From assembly GCA_963920575.1 (NCBI GenBank), contig OY986971.1:9426779-9490778 (forward strand): a stretch of 64,000 bases of DNA, read 5' to 3'. The notes under the pieces were generated by a model. It saw only the letters and a list, made by a program, of their open reading frames with translations. It was not told the origin of the DNA and did no database searches. The position numbers and the translations under genes were made by a program. How positions within the stretch are numbered: the first letter of the stretch is position 1; each line of letters starts with the position of its first letter. Below are positions 33,401 through 48,400 of the stretch, piece by piece. Origin of the DNA: Narthecium ossifragum. Taxonomy: Eukaryota > Streptophyta > Magnoliopsida > Dioscoreales > Nartheciaceae.

Positions 33401-36400
33401 TGCCTCCACCCTCGAAGTAGGAAACCATATCATCTTCAACCTCTTTTCCCATCCCCACTGTCTTTGTCCCCCCGCCCCCGCCCTCACCCTCCCACTCTCT
33501 GATCTCCGATGTCCAGTTCAGCGTGCTACTGCCTCCTCACCTCCTTCCCTCTGAGGACGTCAACGGCCTTGCCCCAACATAACATCTCTCTCCTCACAAC
33601 ATTGCGGCCATTACGCCGCCTCTTCCTTTTTCTTTGGTCCTATGTATTCTTCTTTCTCCTTAAGTTTTCATAGTCTCATTTTTCTCCTATTTCACTCCTC
33701 CCTTTCCTCTCAAGAAAATATGTTACACTGTACCTGATTGGTGGCCTCTATACAGACATTCACTCTGCTCTGTGCTGCAATATGTGCCTTGCCAGCCAAG
33801 TGTCATCCCGACATGTGCTGTGAACACACAAGTTCATGCATTATAATAATTGGATATGATTCTAACTAGTGGTGTAACTATATTCTAAAGTCAAGGGGTG
33901 AACTTGGTCTTTTTTATATGTTTCTCTGTGCTGGGGTGTTTGTGTGTCCAGAAAAGCGAGCATAAAAATAATCATTACAACTAAAATATCTTAATCCAAC
34001 ATTATTTTGTCGACACTAGTGGCATGATAGGCATAATGCAATGTTGTACTATCCAACAAACTTGAGAAATCCATTTTCCTCCGATAAGCAATATAATGTA
34101 ACGTGAGGTGCTGTTCTGACTTTGATGCCTTTCTTTTGTGAGATTGTGAACTCATTGCTTTTAAATTGCTTATTTTAAGGTTCCTTGTCAACCAAGGCTT
34201 ATCATGTCGATGGCACGTATTGTCCCAATGGCGGTCGCATGGAGCAGGTATTGGCATGGGTTTTGTGTCAAAACATGCGATAGCACTATCAACACGATAT
34301 GTCATGACCAATACAGAATGGTACAATAATCCTTGGTGTGACATAAAAGAGAATTCAATTGCAGAACAAAACTAGAGAGAAAGGATTGCCGTACCGGCCG
34401 GTATTTACCGGATCGGTGGCTATTTGGGCCAAAAAAAACCCCTCGTATTGGGTTTTTTTTTGGGGGGACCTGTCAAGTGGTATCGGGTTGGGGGGGGGGG
34501 GGGGGGGGGGGCTGTCAAGTGCCGGCCATAATTGTAGAGTTCCTGCCGGTATGCCAAGGTTCGTACCGGTTCCGGCCGGTATGTACAGGAAAATGAAAAA
34601 AAAAAGATTAACATGGAGGAGAATAGGGGCGGAAGAGAGGTCGGAGTTGCCGCCGTCAGTGGGAAGCACCATAGCCGGAGAAGATGGGAGGCCGGAGGGG
34701 GAGAAGAGATCGAAGCGGCGTCGGGGTATTAACCCAATACCCGAACCCGTTATCTTTAGTTACTGAGTTAGTGTATCTATTAAAATAAAAAACTAACCTA
34801 ACCCTAGCCTATTCGCATGCCTCTTCATCAGGGCCGCCGACGATCCGACGACGACAATGAGCTTCTCCCCCTCCTCGCCTCTTCTCCCCTCCTCTCCTCA
34901 TCCTCCCCTCCTCTCCTCATCCCTTTGCTCCCCCCCTCTCCTCCTTCATCGCTCTCCTTTTCTCCTTGTACTCCCCTCTACTCGTCCCTCTCTCTCCTCG
35001 TCCCTCGCCGGCATAGGGCGTATTGGTGGTACGTACCGTGCCAGTAGATTGCCAACGGTATGTACCACCGGAGCGGCAATCCTTGCTAGAGAGTAGACTT
35101 CGATAGCTCTTCGAGCAACTGGGGAGGCCTAAAAATATTCCACTAATGTGGATGATTCAATTTTGGAAATGGGAATTGTGAGTTATTTATCTCTTTCTTT
35201 TCTAGCCATGCTCTTCATCATTTATAAGCCTAAATTATCTTGATGTACATTATTCAGGCATTACCTATTAGCTTAAGCTTTTAGGTTTGGTGTTCATTTT
35301 ACGTATGGTATAGCACTAGAGTGCTTATTTTTTCTGGGCTTCTGGGCCTATTACCCTGGCTTAGAGCTGCAGTGTGCTACAAACGTACTACCTAGAAGTT
35401 ACTAGATAATGTTAGCTTTCAGATCATAAGTTGCGCTTGCTTTTCTAGCCATAGGTGGTTCAAAGAAGTTCTCTGATAGACTACAGTTGGGGTTCGAACT
35501 TGTGACCTTTACATTGGAGGCCACAAATCTTAACATGAGTGCATAGGAAAATATTATAGCTCTGCTTTTCATGAGTTCATGATCTTAACCATGGCTTCCC
35601 GGGTATGTTTTGGCCAGTATTTATCGAGCCGGCTGGGCATCAGCTGGTATTAACATTATGAGTTACACCCTACCCTCTCCTTACTGCTTCAGTTATTGCC
35701 TTTTATTATCTTGATTAGGCTTTCTTCGTAGCCTCTTGATTCCTCGCATTGTGGTTAGACTTTGTGATTGCTCCTTAATTGCTACATGATCTGTTCTTGA
35801 TAGATCATCAATATCTCCTTGGTTCCTCTCATTTTTTTGATGTAACCTGTTTGATTGATCCCTTGATTGGCTCTATCATTTATTCTTGATAGATCATGAC
35901 CTAGACATGTCCTTTAGGACTCGAATTATTTACCCACTAGATTGTTGCCAGGTGACAGCTTCTTATATGAAAATAGACATACAACTAGAATAGAGTCAAG
36001 TAGCAACTTATTAAAATGGGTTTTCGGCTAATAAAATATCTTTATGGCTATATCACAGATAAACCTTCACTATAATTGTGTTTGCATCCCTGACACTTCT
36101 ATTATAGATTTATGTTGCGGATACCCCCTAAGTTAATCCTCTAAATAATAGAAAGAATATTTTTTGAACAGTTTGGTTGATTAAGATTTACTCCCAAAAT
36201 ACTCTCATTGCAAATAACACCCCGTCTTTCTCAATGTATCACACATCTCCCTAAAGGAAGCATCAAAGTTTGCGATCGTGAATCTGACTCTTATCCGTTT
36301 CTGATGCAAATCACTTACATGATTTCCTTGTCTATGCCATCATGGAAATGGAATGGCCCCAAATTTAAATTGCCGTCATGATTGATCTAGGAGCTGATGA

Positions 36401-39400
36401 AACTATGAGATTCTTATGCGTTTCTGATGCACAAGAATCATGAATCTGACTCTTATGCGTTTCTGATGCACAAGAATCACTTGCGCGATTTCCTTGTCTC
36501 TGCCATCATGGACATGGAATGCCCCCAAATTTGAATTGGCATCATGATTGATGTAGGAGCTGATGAAACTATGAGATTCCTCTCGACTTGGAAAGCCTCA
36601 AATTTGAGGTTGCTATAGTTTTAAACCCCATTTCTATCAAAATCTATCAAATTTGAGGTTGCCTAGTGATAAGCGATAGGAGGAAGAAAACATTATGCCA
36701 ATCATAAGTCTATAGGATATCTGAACTCTTTATGTGAATGAAAACCTTTCAGAAGTACAATAAATCACAACACATATGTGCTCGGCTGCCATTAAAGAAT
36801 TCTGCATGACACTTGGTTCTCACACAAGACCTATGTGCTCCTTGTTGCAGTCGATGATGTCTGATATTGCTTTGTTGCCATTAAATCACAACACCTATAT
36901 AATCAGATTCTTCGGCAATAGCTGCGATGCCTGGCACTTTGAGATGTCTCAATCCTTATACTGGGAAATCACTGATGCTCGTTTGCTGAAAATGCAAAAG
37001 AGGTGTAGATTCACGAATCCCAAAAGTGATACTACCTTTAGGAATGATGACTTTAACTCCACTTGCAACAACGTCAAAAATATGGTATTTGTTTAGATTC
37101 AAAGTTTGAAATATTTTTTTTGTCTTGTTTGTGGGCAAAAGGTTCATTGGAATATTACGACAAACTTGAAACCGAGATGAGTAATTCCAATTTGACTTTG
37201 ATTAAAAATCATTTGAATTCAATGTGATATAAAATGAATGGTCCAAGTAGGGCGCTTAAATCATTAATCTATGGATATGGATTATATTAAATAGATAGTT
37301 AGTATGATGTATTACAAAGAGTTAGACAATAATTAAGAAAAAGGGTTGTTTCCTGTATAAACAAATAAACAAGGGTTTAGAATCAAATACCTATGGAGCA
37401 AGAGTCATTGGCAGTCATCGGCAGTTTGAGCATAATGCAGGGGTCAAACTAATGCCCAATCAAAGGCCAATGTCGTCAATTTACTGTTGGACTAAGTGAA
37501 AATAACTGGGTTTAGTTTGGTCCAATGTCCTGCAGCTCTTGCTTTTTTCCTGTTTCTTAGTCCTAACTTAGGTTGCTTTTGACTAGGACTCTTTTCCTTA
37601 TGTGCCATCCTAGTTGAGTTGTAGAAGGGTTACCTCAAGGCCTTTTGCTATAAATATATGCATCAATAAAGTGAAGGTATCATAGAATACCTTTTACTCA
37701 AACGATTGTTCCATTTACCATGAGCTCTCTGGTTCTTCAAAGGCTGAGACCTCCAGGCCTCTTCAGTTACCCTCGTCCCATACTTTCACCTTTCTTCTCT
37801 TCAGTTACCCTTTTTTATATAAATATATGCATCAATATTGTGATTTTCCATATCTTTTTTGTATTAGGCCTCGTTTGGTACGGGAATAGATTTCGGGAAT
37901 AACCCTTAACCCGGGTTAAGGGGGAGAATATTCCGGGCCTCGTTTGGTATGGAGTTAGGAAAATGAGAATAAGGGATTTTGGGGTTAGGAGAGGTGGGAA
38001 TAAAGTAGTAATGATTACTTGGAATAAGAAAAAGTAGAGTGATAGTGGTAGGTGGAATGTGAATAAATGTGTAATGATTACTTACAATAGAAAAAAGTGT
38101 TTGGGAAAAAGTATGAGAATAAGGGAGTTATTCCCCCTTATTCCCATACCAAACGAGGCCATATAATATTTCCGAATCCACTACTTATTCCACCCCTTAA
38201 TCCCAAACACACTTTCCCTTATTCCAAGTAATCATTACAAAGTTATTCTCATTCTTCACTCTACTTTTCTCTTATTTCAAGTAATCATTATAAAGTTATT
38301 CCCAAAACCTGTATTCCCAAAGCCTGGAATAAAGTCCCTTAACCTGGAATAAAGTTAACCCCGTACCAAACGAGGCCTAAAGTTAGTACGAGTTAAATAG
38401 TATCATTTGGAGATACAAAATTAGGTCACTGTTGTTAGCCTCTAGTATTGGAAGTGATATGTTGGTCTATCTTTCAGGCTTCAGAGGACGTAATTTTTTC
38501 TGGTTTAACTGCATCCACAATCTTTAATCTTGCTGTTTATTCTTATTGAATTTTTGAGTTAGCTATCTTTATGTTGTGCTTGATTTCATGCAGTTTGTTG
38601 AAACTGAGATGGGATCAAAGGTCGATCGTAAATTTATTGATTATGTCGGGGGCTTCATTCCGATGGAGGTGGTCATAAATGGTAGGTGTCATGGAAGCAT
38701 CTTCTATTGTTTATCAGTATGCAGTTTCATTTGATTGATTCATGTAACTTGGGTTGATTGCAAATGTTATGCAGCAAGAACATTTTTTTTCATTCTTGAG
38801 TCAGATCGTTATACAATCTAGACACAATAAAAAGAGAACAATAGTGAAAAATCAGCCAGGTTAACTAAGTTCAGTGCAGATCGTAATTGATGTTTTGGAC
38901 TGCAATTTATTTTTCTCTCAAGGCGCTGCTAGAAATAAGCCATTTTCTATATTTATGCTGATCCCTTCCCTTGTAGACTTTTTTGATGTTTACTAGATTA
39001 TCTCAGTTAGCATTCACCTTTTAAATGCACTAATGCTTTCCTGTCATGTGCCCTCATAGGTTGTGCATTGTGCAAGAGCTTTTGATGCAATCCCTTTTAC
39101 TCAAATTTTTGAGAGCTACTTCTTCAACTCATGGAGAAGAGAATTTGTGGTCATTGAACCATTAAAGAAATTCATGTCTACCACGAGAAAGCAAGTTCCA
39201 AAACCAATTCAGAAAGAAACACTAGTGAAGCACTACAACATTACAAGCACTTCTCTCATGCACACTTATTGCCCATTGGTTGCGGACGAAGTAAAACTCA
39301 TCGTTCAAGAGGGTTATGGGTTAGATGGTGTTAGCGAGCAGCAGCATACCTGCGGAAGGTAGAGGAAGGGAATGGCCAGATGGGGAGAAGGCGGTAGAGT

Positions 39401-42400
39401 AGGAAAAACATTCTACTTGATTAATAGGATTGATATTGCTGATGATGGACGTAAATTGGAACTGATAGTTAGTAAGTTATAGGATTTCATGATAGAAGGT
39501 CACATAGTTCCGTCCAAATTTTTAGACAATTAAAACGTGCCATAACTACATCTCTTAAGCCAATATAAAAGACCCCTTTCCTCATGACTATGAAAATTGG
39601 TTCACCTCTTTTATAGCAGTTGATGGTACACAATCCTTTTGAAGGTTCAAGGGGGTGGATTGGACTCTTTTGCGAAAATATAATAGATGAAAATTAAGAT
39701 AGAAAGCTAGAAAACTAGTATGCTTGTTTAGATATGAAAACTATGAATAAAGCATGTAATGAAGGATGAGAGAAAGAGTTAGGAGACTTGCACCGGATTT
39801 TATAGTGGTTCGGCAAACCTTGTCTACGTCTACTCTCTCAAGGATCTTCTTGAGGTTCCACTTCATGTAATTCTCCCTTACAAGTTTTCCCACCAAGCTT
39901 TCGGGTGCTTGACAAGTTTACAAATCCTCCAACAACTGCTGGAGCTCCCCCTCAAGCTTACGGGTGCTTGAGAACCTTACAAATCACTCCAAGCTCTCTC
40001 TTGGATATTTCTCTCAAAGTCTACTTCGCACTTGAAGTAGTTTTACAAAGATTAAAACTCTCAAAAGAAGACTAAAACTTGTTACAATGTAAACTAATAT
40101 CTCCCTTAGTCTTATCCCAAGTTTGCTGCATCTTCTCATATATACTTGAGTTTTAGGGCCTCAAAAATAGCTTTCAACAGCTATTTTCTGTTTCTGCAAC
40201 GGCTCTTTAACGACTAGTTTCCTGGCTGACGGTCGATCCATGCATCGTCCTCATGTACAAAAACTCAAGCCTTTTTGAGCCACAGTCGATCCATGCATTG
40301 TCCGTCACGCCTCACGGTCGACCGTGACATCGACCGTGACATCATCCGTCAGGCTCTGTTAAGAAAAAGGCTTCCCACGGTCGATGCTCCGATCGACCGT
40401 CGCTTCTTCACTTTTCTTCATAAATGCTCCACGGTCGATCCACGAATGCATCCACGCATCATCCGTCAATCCCACGGATGCATCCATGCATCATCTGTCA
40501 ATCCAATAATAGATCATATATTTTATCATATATATATTTTATCATTTAAGGACATATTGACATCATCAAAACATAATCAAAACGTCATTAGGGCTAACAA
40601 TTCGTGTCGGTTCAGGATCCACGAGCTAACCACTCGTACCAAAACTCCGGACTGATAGTAGGGGCCCATATTGCCTTTACCATAGAGTCGCGGTCGACCC
40701 GACGAATCGACCGCAAGCACCACTGACAGCGCAGACACGCTGCCCGGGTCGGGCCTACAACCCACCCCGTCTTGGGCCTCTACATCCCACACGACAGGGC
40801 CGAACACAGGGAGCTGCTACCTGGTCCGCAACCATGCCCTGGGCCTCTACATTCCACTCGGCAGGCCCGCAACCAAGGCCTACAGCGCCCACGGTCAACA
40901 CCTTTAAAATGTGCTCATCTGCTACTTCTATTTTGTGCTCTCTTCTGATGTCATCTTAGGGGCTGTTTGGCGTCGCCTCATCCCGCTGGATTCATAGAAT
41001 GGGGGACGGATCCGCGCGTTTGGCGCCGGCGCGGATCCCATGCGGAATCCGAAAATCGGAATCCGCTCTAAGCTGGATTCCGATTTCGGCGTCCGTTTTT
41101 TTTGAACGGATGCCAATTTGGAATCCGCTTCGGCGGATTCTGCGGATCCCATCCCACGGATCCGCCGGAGCCAAACAGGCCCTGCCCTTACTAAATCTCG
41201 TCTATCCTTTTTGACATTTCTAGAATCGTTTATTATGAGGTGTGGTTTGACAGGATAACGCCACGGGCCGAAATAAGTTGAAGGAATCTTTCATTATGTT
41301 TCTCCTGCTGGACATTTGTATTGTTTATATGCAAAATCAATAGTTTTTGGCAAGGATTGCCGAGCCAAACGGCAACCGTGGTGCCGGCTGGCAAATCTCA
41401 AGGCGGTGGCTTACCGGAACCGGCTTGGGGACCGGCTCTGGCACATAGAAACAGAGAGGTGAGGGAGAGAAAAAGAGAGGAAGATGAAGGGGCGAATGCG
41501 GCGAAAGGTAGGGTTTGTTGTTTTGTAATTGAGCGGGTTAGGGTTATCAATTAACGGGTTTCGGGGTGTAAAACCCGTTATTTAAAGTTTTAAATACTTA
41601 AAACCCTATTCTACACCTCTCTTGATTGGCCGATGCCGCCACTTATCTCTCGCGATCGGACTCCCTCTCTCCCTCTCTTGTCTCAGATTGCCGACCAGCA
41701 CATTGGTCGGCACTGCCATTTGCCGGCGGCACATGCTGGTGCCGGCCAGGGTCGGCTCGGCTCGTGCCTCCGGCACGGCAATCCTTGGTTTTTGGATTAT
41801 ATAAGCATTAGCCTTGTCAATTTTGAGGAGATTTCCCATGTGGTACCTCAACTATTTGATGAGAATGTGGTTTAATAGCAATCTGTGTTGTCTAGTCGGA
41901 ATCTCATGCTTGTTGATTAGTGATGACTGGTATTTTGATTCTAGATAAGGAATTTCTAATATACAATTTCTCCATATATTTTGATATTTCATGCTCTCTG
42001 ACTTTGAGTTCACTCTATTAATTGTTCGAATATATGGTCACATGCTTTTTACCTAGGTACGTTAGAGCTTATAAATGACGAGAGCAAGGCTGGTGCCTGT
42101 CTTTGGATCACTAACCGCAGAGGCATGGAATATTGGCCTACTCCATTGGAAGAAAAGAAGTATCTAATTTCTTCACGAAAGTCCAGAAAAAGATTGACAT
42201 ACCCCATATATTCGAACATTGAAGTACCTGCCAAGTTTGAGAAAATGTAAGTCCAAATAAACCTTGTACATCTCATTCATTGGTGATTTCTTTCTTAAAT
42301 TTGGTTCTAACTTATTCTGTTGACTAGTGAGAGGATAAAGGAAAAACATTGAACCATCATATAGAAGCATTTGATGTTGAGTTGTTACTTGTTAATTGCT

Positions 42401-45400
42401 GTATATGTTTCTACTTTCGGTCGTCATAATTTATATCTGTTGTAGACTCCTTAATTCCTTGAATGACACATAAACATCACATCATGTCCTTTGTATAAGA
42501 TTGTCCTAGAACAACAAAAGGATTTATAATTTCATAAAAATCATCAAATGATAGGTAGAATTCTAATTGACTCTAGGATTATAACCATTTCCTTAATTGT
42601 CGTTATATGTGTTGTGTTCTGCATTTCCAAATCTGAAATTGATCTTGATCTATTAAGAGTAGTGGTCATTCTCATTTATTTCCTGGCCGTACACTGCAAC
42701 AAATTAAGTGTTCATCCTTATCCTTTCTGGTCTGGTGGCATTTGTTTGTCTTGATAAATAGACTCGCTCCAACCTGAATATCTAAGACTAATCCGCTATG
42801 AGTCAAGTTAGCCTCCTTAATAGCGTGTTAGAAGTCCCTTGTGAGGATTTGGTACCTTCAATTGGTATCATGTTATTAATCCTGTATCTCAATTTGTAAC
42901 AGCCCAATTAGTTGTAGCTGGTTAGACATTCTATTAGCTGGCATTCTATCATTGTTCTATGGTCATGTTTAAATATCATATTTGTTTCAAGGTACCAGGT
43001 AGTTGTGTTATTCGTTTAGTCCTTGATGGTTTCTATTTGTTTCATCTTTAGAGTTGTCCACCTCCTTAGTCACAATTTCCGTGCTGCAACTGAAATTGTT
43101 GGCGCAGAATTGAGCTTACCCATCAAACCAGAATATGCTCTTGTCAAAGTCATATATGCTGGAGTAAATGCAAGTGATGTAAGACTGCTTTTCTTGTGGG
43201 TCCTTTTTTTTATATGGGACTAGTTTATCGTGCTGAAAGTTTACCATGCATCTCATCCTATATCCACACATCTGGCAGGTGAACTTTAGCTCTGGTCGTT
43301 ATTTCAGTGGTGGTCAAGAAGAAGTTAGCAAACGGCTTCCATTTGATGCTGGTTTTGAGGTGACATTTATACTTTTGGCTGACCTCGTTTGTTTTCTTCT
43401 GCTCAATGATGACTATGCAAATCCCGTAAATTGTTAACATTTAGGTGTAGTTATCCTTCCTAGGAGCAAGTAATTTAGCTTTGGTTGCCTTCTATCCTTT
43501 ATGTTTTCTAGCAAATAAAGATTAAATTCCACACTTGTGCTTCAAATCTAGATACATTTAAGTAACAAATCATATGCAATGTCTCATCAGAGATTTATCC
43601 TCATTTCAAATTGCCTTCCAGCATTTAATTTTTGGTTAAACTTGCCCCCATATTTTAATATTTCTTACTGCTGAAGTTTTGCAATTGTCTTTCTGCTGTT
43701 CTGGTCTCTTATACTTCAATGATTTTCATATCAATTACCTTGTCCGTGTGGATCAGTGTACCATGCTGATAAGAAGAAGTCTGCATAACCTGCACAATAA
43801 TGAAAATCCATGTTCTACTTATTAACTCATGCGACCATGGATTTTACAGTACGTTTCGGCCGGTTTTTCCGTGCTGGCTTGGAGCCTATTCGAAAAGGAC
43901 ATCCAAAACCGCGTCGGCTTTTATAAATCTCAAGAAGAGTGGTTATGTGGCTTAGCGTTTTATTAGTTCGGACTGAGGGGTTTCTAGTCGCATCAAACGC
44001 CATTAAGCTTAAGTTATATGAGGCAAAAAAATATATGACCCCTAGCCCGAATCTAAAGTTGTAGGATCGCAGTCCCTCCAGCTGCTAGTCTTTTCCCCTG
44101 ACAAAAGCTCTCGGTTCGCTCTGATCTCCACTTCTCTTCTCTTCTTCACTCTCCTTTTCTACTCCAGCCACTTGTCTTCTCCCTGACGAAAGCTCTCCAT
44201 CTGCTCTGGTTTTAGGTCTGAAATGGTTCAATTTGGGTGATATTTACGTGTAATGCTACTTTCTTTTGTCTTGGATACTTTAAGTGAAGTTGGTCTCTAA
44301 CACCAACTTTAGGTTTTTGACAAAAATCCTAGCCTAACCATATCTGCCGATGTTCTTCTCTTCTTCATACCTCCTCTCACTTCGATCTCGCCGGTGTGCT
44401 TGCTTATACTTTAGTTGTTATCAAGTCCAACACCTTTCTACTAGTAACCCTCGAATATTGTCACACCTTTGAGCCATGACTATCAGCAAAGTGTTATCTA
44501 GATGCTACTATTGGATAAGTATCAAGCCGTGTCCATCGAGAGAGAGAGGCTTTCAGACATGCATGTTTAGCTATTATTTCTTTTTTTTCCATGGAATCCT
44601 CCTCTTCCTTTCCTTTTCTTGTTTCTTCCACCACCTTTGTGCTCAAAGCTCAGCGTCAATCATTTGTTCTAGTCTACCTTCCTTGGATATTGTTTGACAC
44701 CAGCCTAAGACGTTGTACCACGAAAAAAGGAAACTGCAAATCTCCTCTAATTATTAGTATTATGTGCCCTTTTAAAAGCTCATTTGTGTCATGCGAAATG
44801 GATAACATGTCAATAGTCGACACGGTCCGTGTCCTTTGCGGCCATGGAAATCCACGATATATCCATTCATGGTACTTAGCAGAAACTTCCATCTTCATCT
44901 TACAAGCACAAAAAAGGGCTGTGACCTCCAACTCATACTTCATCCACTGTAAAGAAGAAATAGGATGACCTTATTAGCTTAGTGAGTAATATGAACAGAA
45001 TAATTGAAATCCTACAAAAGATTGTCGTGCTGCCACACATGTCATGCCAATAGTTAGGGGTGTAAACGAGCCGATATCAAGCTAGCCCAGCCCAACTTGA
45101 GCTCGCTCGGATTGATTAGACCCCAACTTGAGCCGGGGAATCTCAGCTCGAGCTCGATTCAGGCAAAATCGGGCCAGCTCGAATCAATTCGAACCACAAA
45201 CAAGCTGAATCAATTGGCTTTTAATTCAACCTGTAACTCATGCCGGCAATTGATTGCCCGAGCTATCTTATATAAACAGTCCATCATTTTCTTTACTGGG
45301 CGACGTAGGATTAAATACAAGTCCCTAAGAGAGAGTGTGTGACGTGTCCCATCCCACATCACACCCACTTTACGAGAGTGAGAGAGAAGGGGGTGGCCCC

Positions 45401-48400
45401 ACTTGTGGTTTTTGAATTTCTTTTTGAGAGGGAGGGGTGAGCTTATGGTAGGGGGCCTCACTTGTGGTTTTTGAATTTTCTTTGGGAGAGAGAGAGGTGG
45501 GCTTATGGTTTTCAATTTTTTGAGACTTGTAAACTGGCTGCCTTATAACAGTTTTTAAACCATTGGTGATGGGAATCAGATAAGATTAAATAAAACCCAA
45601 AACCATAGTGGTTTTTTATTTTTGGATAAGATAATAAAATAAAAAATAAGCTAGACATACGTAGTTGCTTCTCTCTCTCTCTCCACAATTAATCTCAAAT
45701 TGTGAAAGCCCTAGTGATTAGATAGATACATAGGTTTTCAACGCATGCATGCTAGCGGCTAGAAATCACGGATCTTGTATACTTTTGATTTTTTCCTAAT
45801 CGATTGAGCATTTCACACATATTTCTAACCCCTTACATCCTTAACCAACATATTGTGCACTTAATGCTTGTGAATTAAAAAGGAAGAGACAAGGGAGTGT
45901 GATTTGTGTATTCTATAGAAATCGAGTGATGGTAGATGAGAGAGCATGGAGAAGAGGGGGGGGGGGTCGATTGTGGTGTTGGTTCGTGCACTGGTGCTTG
46001 TTAATTAAAGAGGAAGAGACACTGGTACGATCATGTATGGTAGCGAGGCGGAGAGATGGTAGGTAGACAAGAAAGCACGAAATGACAAGAGGGAAGAGAG
46101 AAGAGAGAGAGGGATACGGGTGATTTGTTAGAGAGAGGAGAGATTTGTAGAGAAAGAAAGAGAGGAGGAGGTTTGTATGTGTTGGTTTTTTGAAGATCCT
46201 CATTTAACTCCCATCTTATAATTTTTTTCTCAAAATTTAACGTTTAATGTGTATATTTTATATATAAATATACACACACACATATTGAGAGAGAGGGAGA
46301 GAGCGTCCATAAGTACGCATGTCATGTATGTATGTATATATAATATCTAATATATAATTTGTTAATATATTTCGAGCTGGATTGAGCTGACCCCAATTTT
46401 TTTATCTTAGAGCTGGTATCCAGCGAGTTTTCATCAAGGTTGAGTCAGTCTTGTCGATTTGTTTCACACCCGCGTGGTGCATACACAACCCCTTTTATAT
46501 GATTTATGTGTTTGCTAGAACCCTAGGCGGGCTTTGGATAGAAAAATCCAAGCTCGGGCGCGCAGAAGATTGTTTTTAGGACAACTAGCGGCCCGTGTGC
46601 GATCGGTCGCTCCTGAGAGCGATCGATCGGACATGTGTCGGTTGTCTGGATAAGGGCGTGGCTGACGTATCCGGATAATGACGCGAACCGACTTAACCCG
46701 GACCAGTCCGACCGATCGGTCCTGGGACCGATCGATCGGTCGGACTCGAGCATATAAGTAGCCCGAGACTCCTCTGTTTTTTTCCGGTTTTTTCTTCTCC
46801 TTTCTTCCCTTCCATTCAACCTCCTCTGGCCATCTTTTTGAGTGCTTGAGGGCTCGTTGGATTCGTGGCAGCGTGAGGAAGATTCGTGGCTTGGTTTGAA
46901 GCCGGTTTGGTGCTCGAATAGCGGGGATTCAACCGAGGTTTGCTTAGTTCGGTAGGTTTCTTTCTACGTGGGTTTAATAGGGGTTTTTCTCTTAATCTAG
47001 CCGGTGGATCTGGGTGTTTTTGGTGTTTTGTGTATCTAGCTTAGCTTGTTTACTGATTTGAGTTTCATGTGGTTTGATTGAGTTTTTAGTAAGATTTTAG
47101 CATGTTTAAGCTCGGAGTTTCCGGTTTTACTGTTCTTGAAGAATAATCGGTTTATGGCGTGTTTTCCGATTTGTACATGCATTATCTTGATTTATGATGA
47201 ACATGAGAGTTGTAGATCTTTGGGTCTACTCTCAGGTCTAACCAGTTTCATAATTTTCTGATTTTTCTATGAATCACTACGAATTTCCTACGGATGGGTT
47301 GCATTGTAGCAATTAGAGGTAATTAATGAAGCTAATGATTTTGATTAGTGTTTTTCCGGTAATCGAGCCATTGGATGTTTCCGGTTTTGGATATGTCGAT
47401 CCTAGCATGTTTACCTGCGCCTTTTCTAAGTTAGATCTCGAGTCCGACGTCGTTTGGACGTTGGATCAACGAGTTCGCTTAGCCTCTAATTAGGGGATCT
47501 TGATGATTAAATAATATTATATGTTCATTTGTGTTTTCGGGGTTGCTTCCCGTTGCAGGGGTTCGCGGTTGACGGTCGGAATGTTGTCGTAATGCCGGGA
47601 CTCGTTGCGGATTGACTGACAGCGGTCGTTGGTATCGCTGCAGCAGTCCAGTTGGACATGTTTGTTATCTTATCATATTGTTGCATGCTTACCTTTTACC
47701 TGCGTGTGATCATAATATGCATTTTGATTGCGCATTTGATGCATAAGGATAGGGCGTGGGCAATGGGTTGATCGCCGATTCGAGGTTTTCGAGTAGCTCG
47801 GATTTAGCTCTAGAACCGTGGCGGGTAGCTTGGTCCATGTTGGATTGTAGTATTCAGTCGATATTTATGATAGGTTTAGATGACTTGAATACATGTTGAT
47901 TGAGGTTTAGAGGTCGTGTCAGCTTCGAGCCAGGTGCTGAGGGTGCAACCGGTGTCGTTTTCATCCTTGGGCAGAGGGTGTGCTTGTCCGGCAGAGACTT
48001 GTCCTGCCCAACAGTGCCTTCTTCCTGCTATACTAGGTGTTTTCGGGATGGGCCCAGTTCGTTAGGGTGATCATGGTTGGATATCTAGAGACACCGGTGG
48101 GGTTATGGACCCCGTAGCACACCTAGTCCTAGCTTGGGGACGACACTGTTGTGTTCCCTTCTTTCTGTGTGTCGTAGTGTAGAACCCTACTGAGCTTAGT
48201 GCTGACTTCTACCCGGGCTGCATTTTACAGGTGTAGACGTTAGCTCTTCTTCAGTGGCCCCTACCGGGCAGGTGTTTGGTGGCGCAGCGGCGTCTGACGG
48301 TGCTTGAGGAGCGGTGATCGTCATCTTTACCCTTTTTGTTTAGATAGCCTCCTACAGGAGTGTGATGTATATGAATGTAAACATTTTCAAAAATTTGAAT

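Noticed and set aside
34359..34766. 135-codon frame through the G22 run
   Set aside because: It runs through low-complexity and inverted-repeat MITE sequence and has no domain-like segment.
35440..35560. SINE or tRNA gene suggested by gggttcgaacttgtgacc
   Set aside because: No A box, no cloverleaf and no tail could be found.
44591..44968. 125-codon frame in intron 9
   Set aside because: It has no recognisable domain and no splice or start context.
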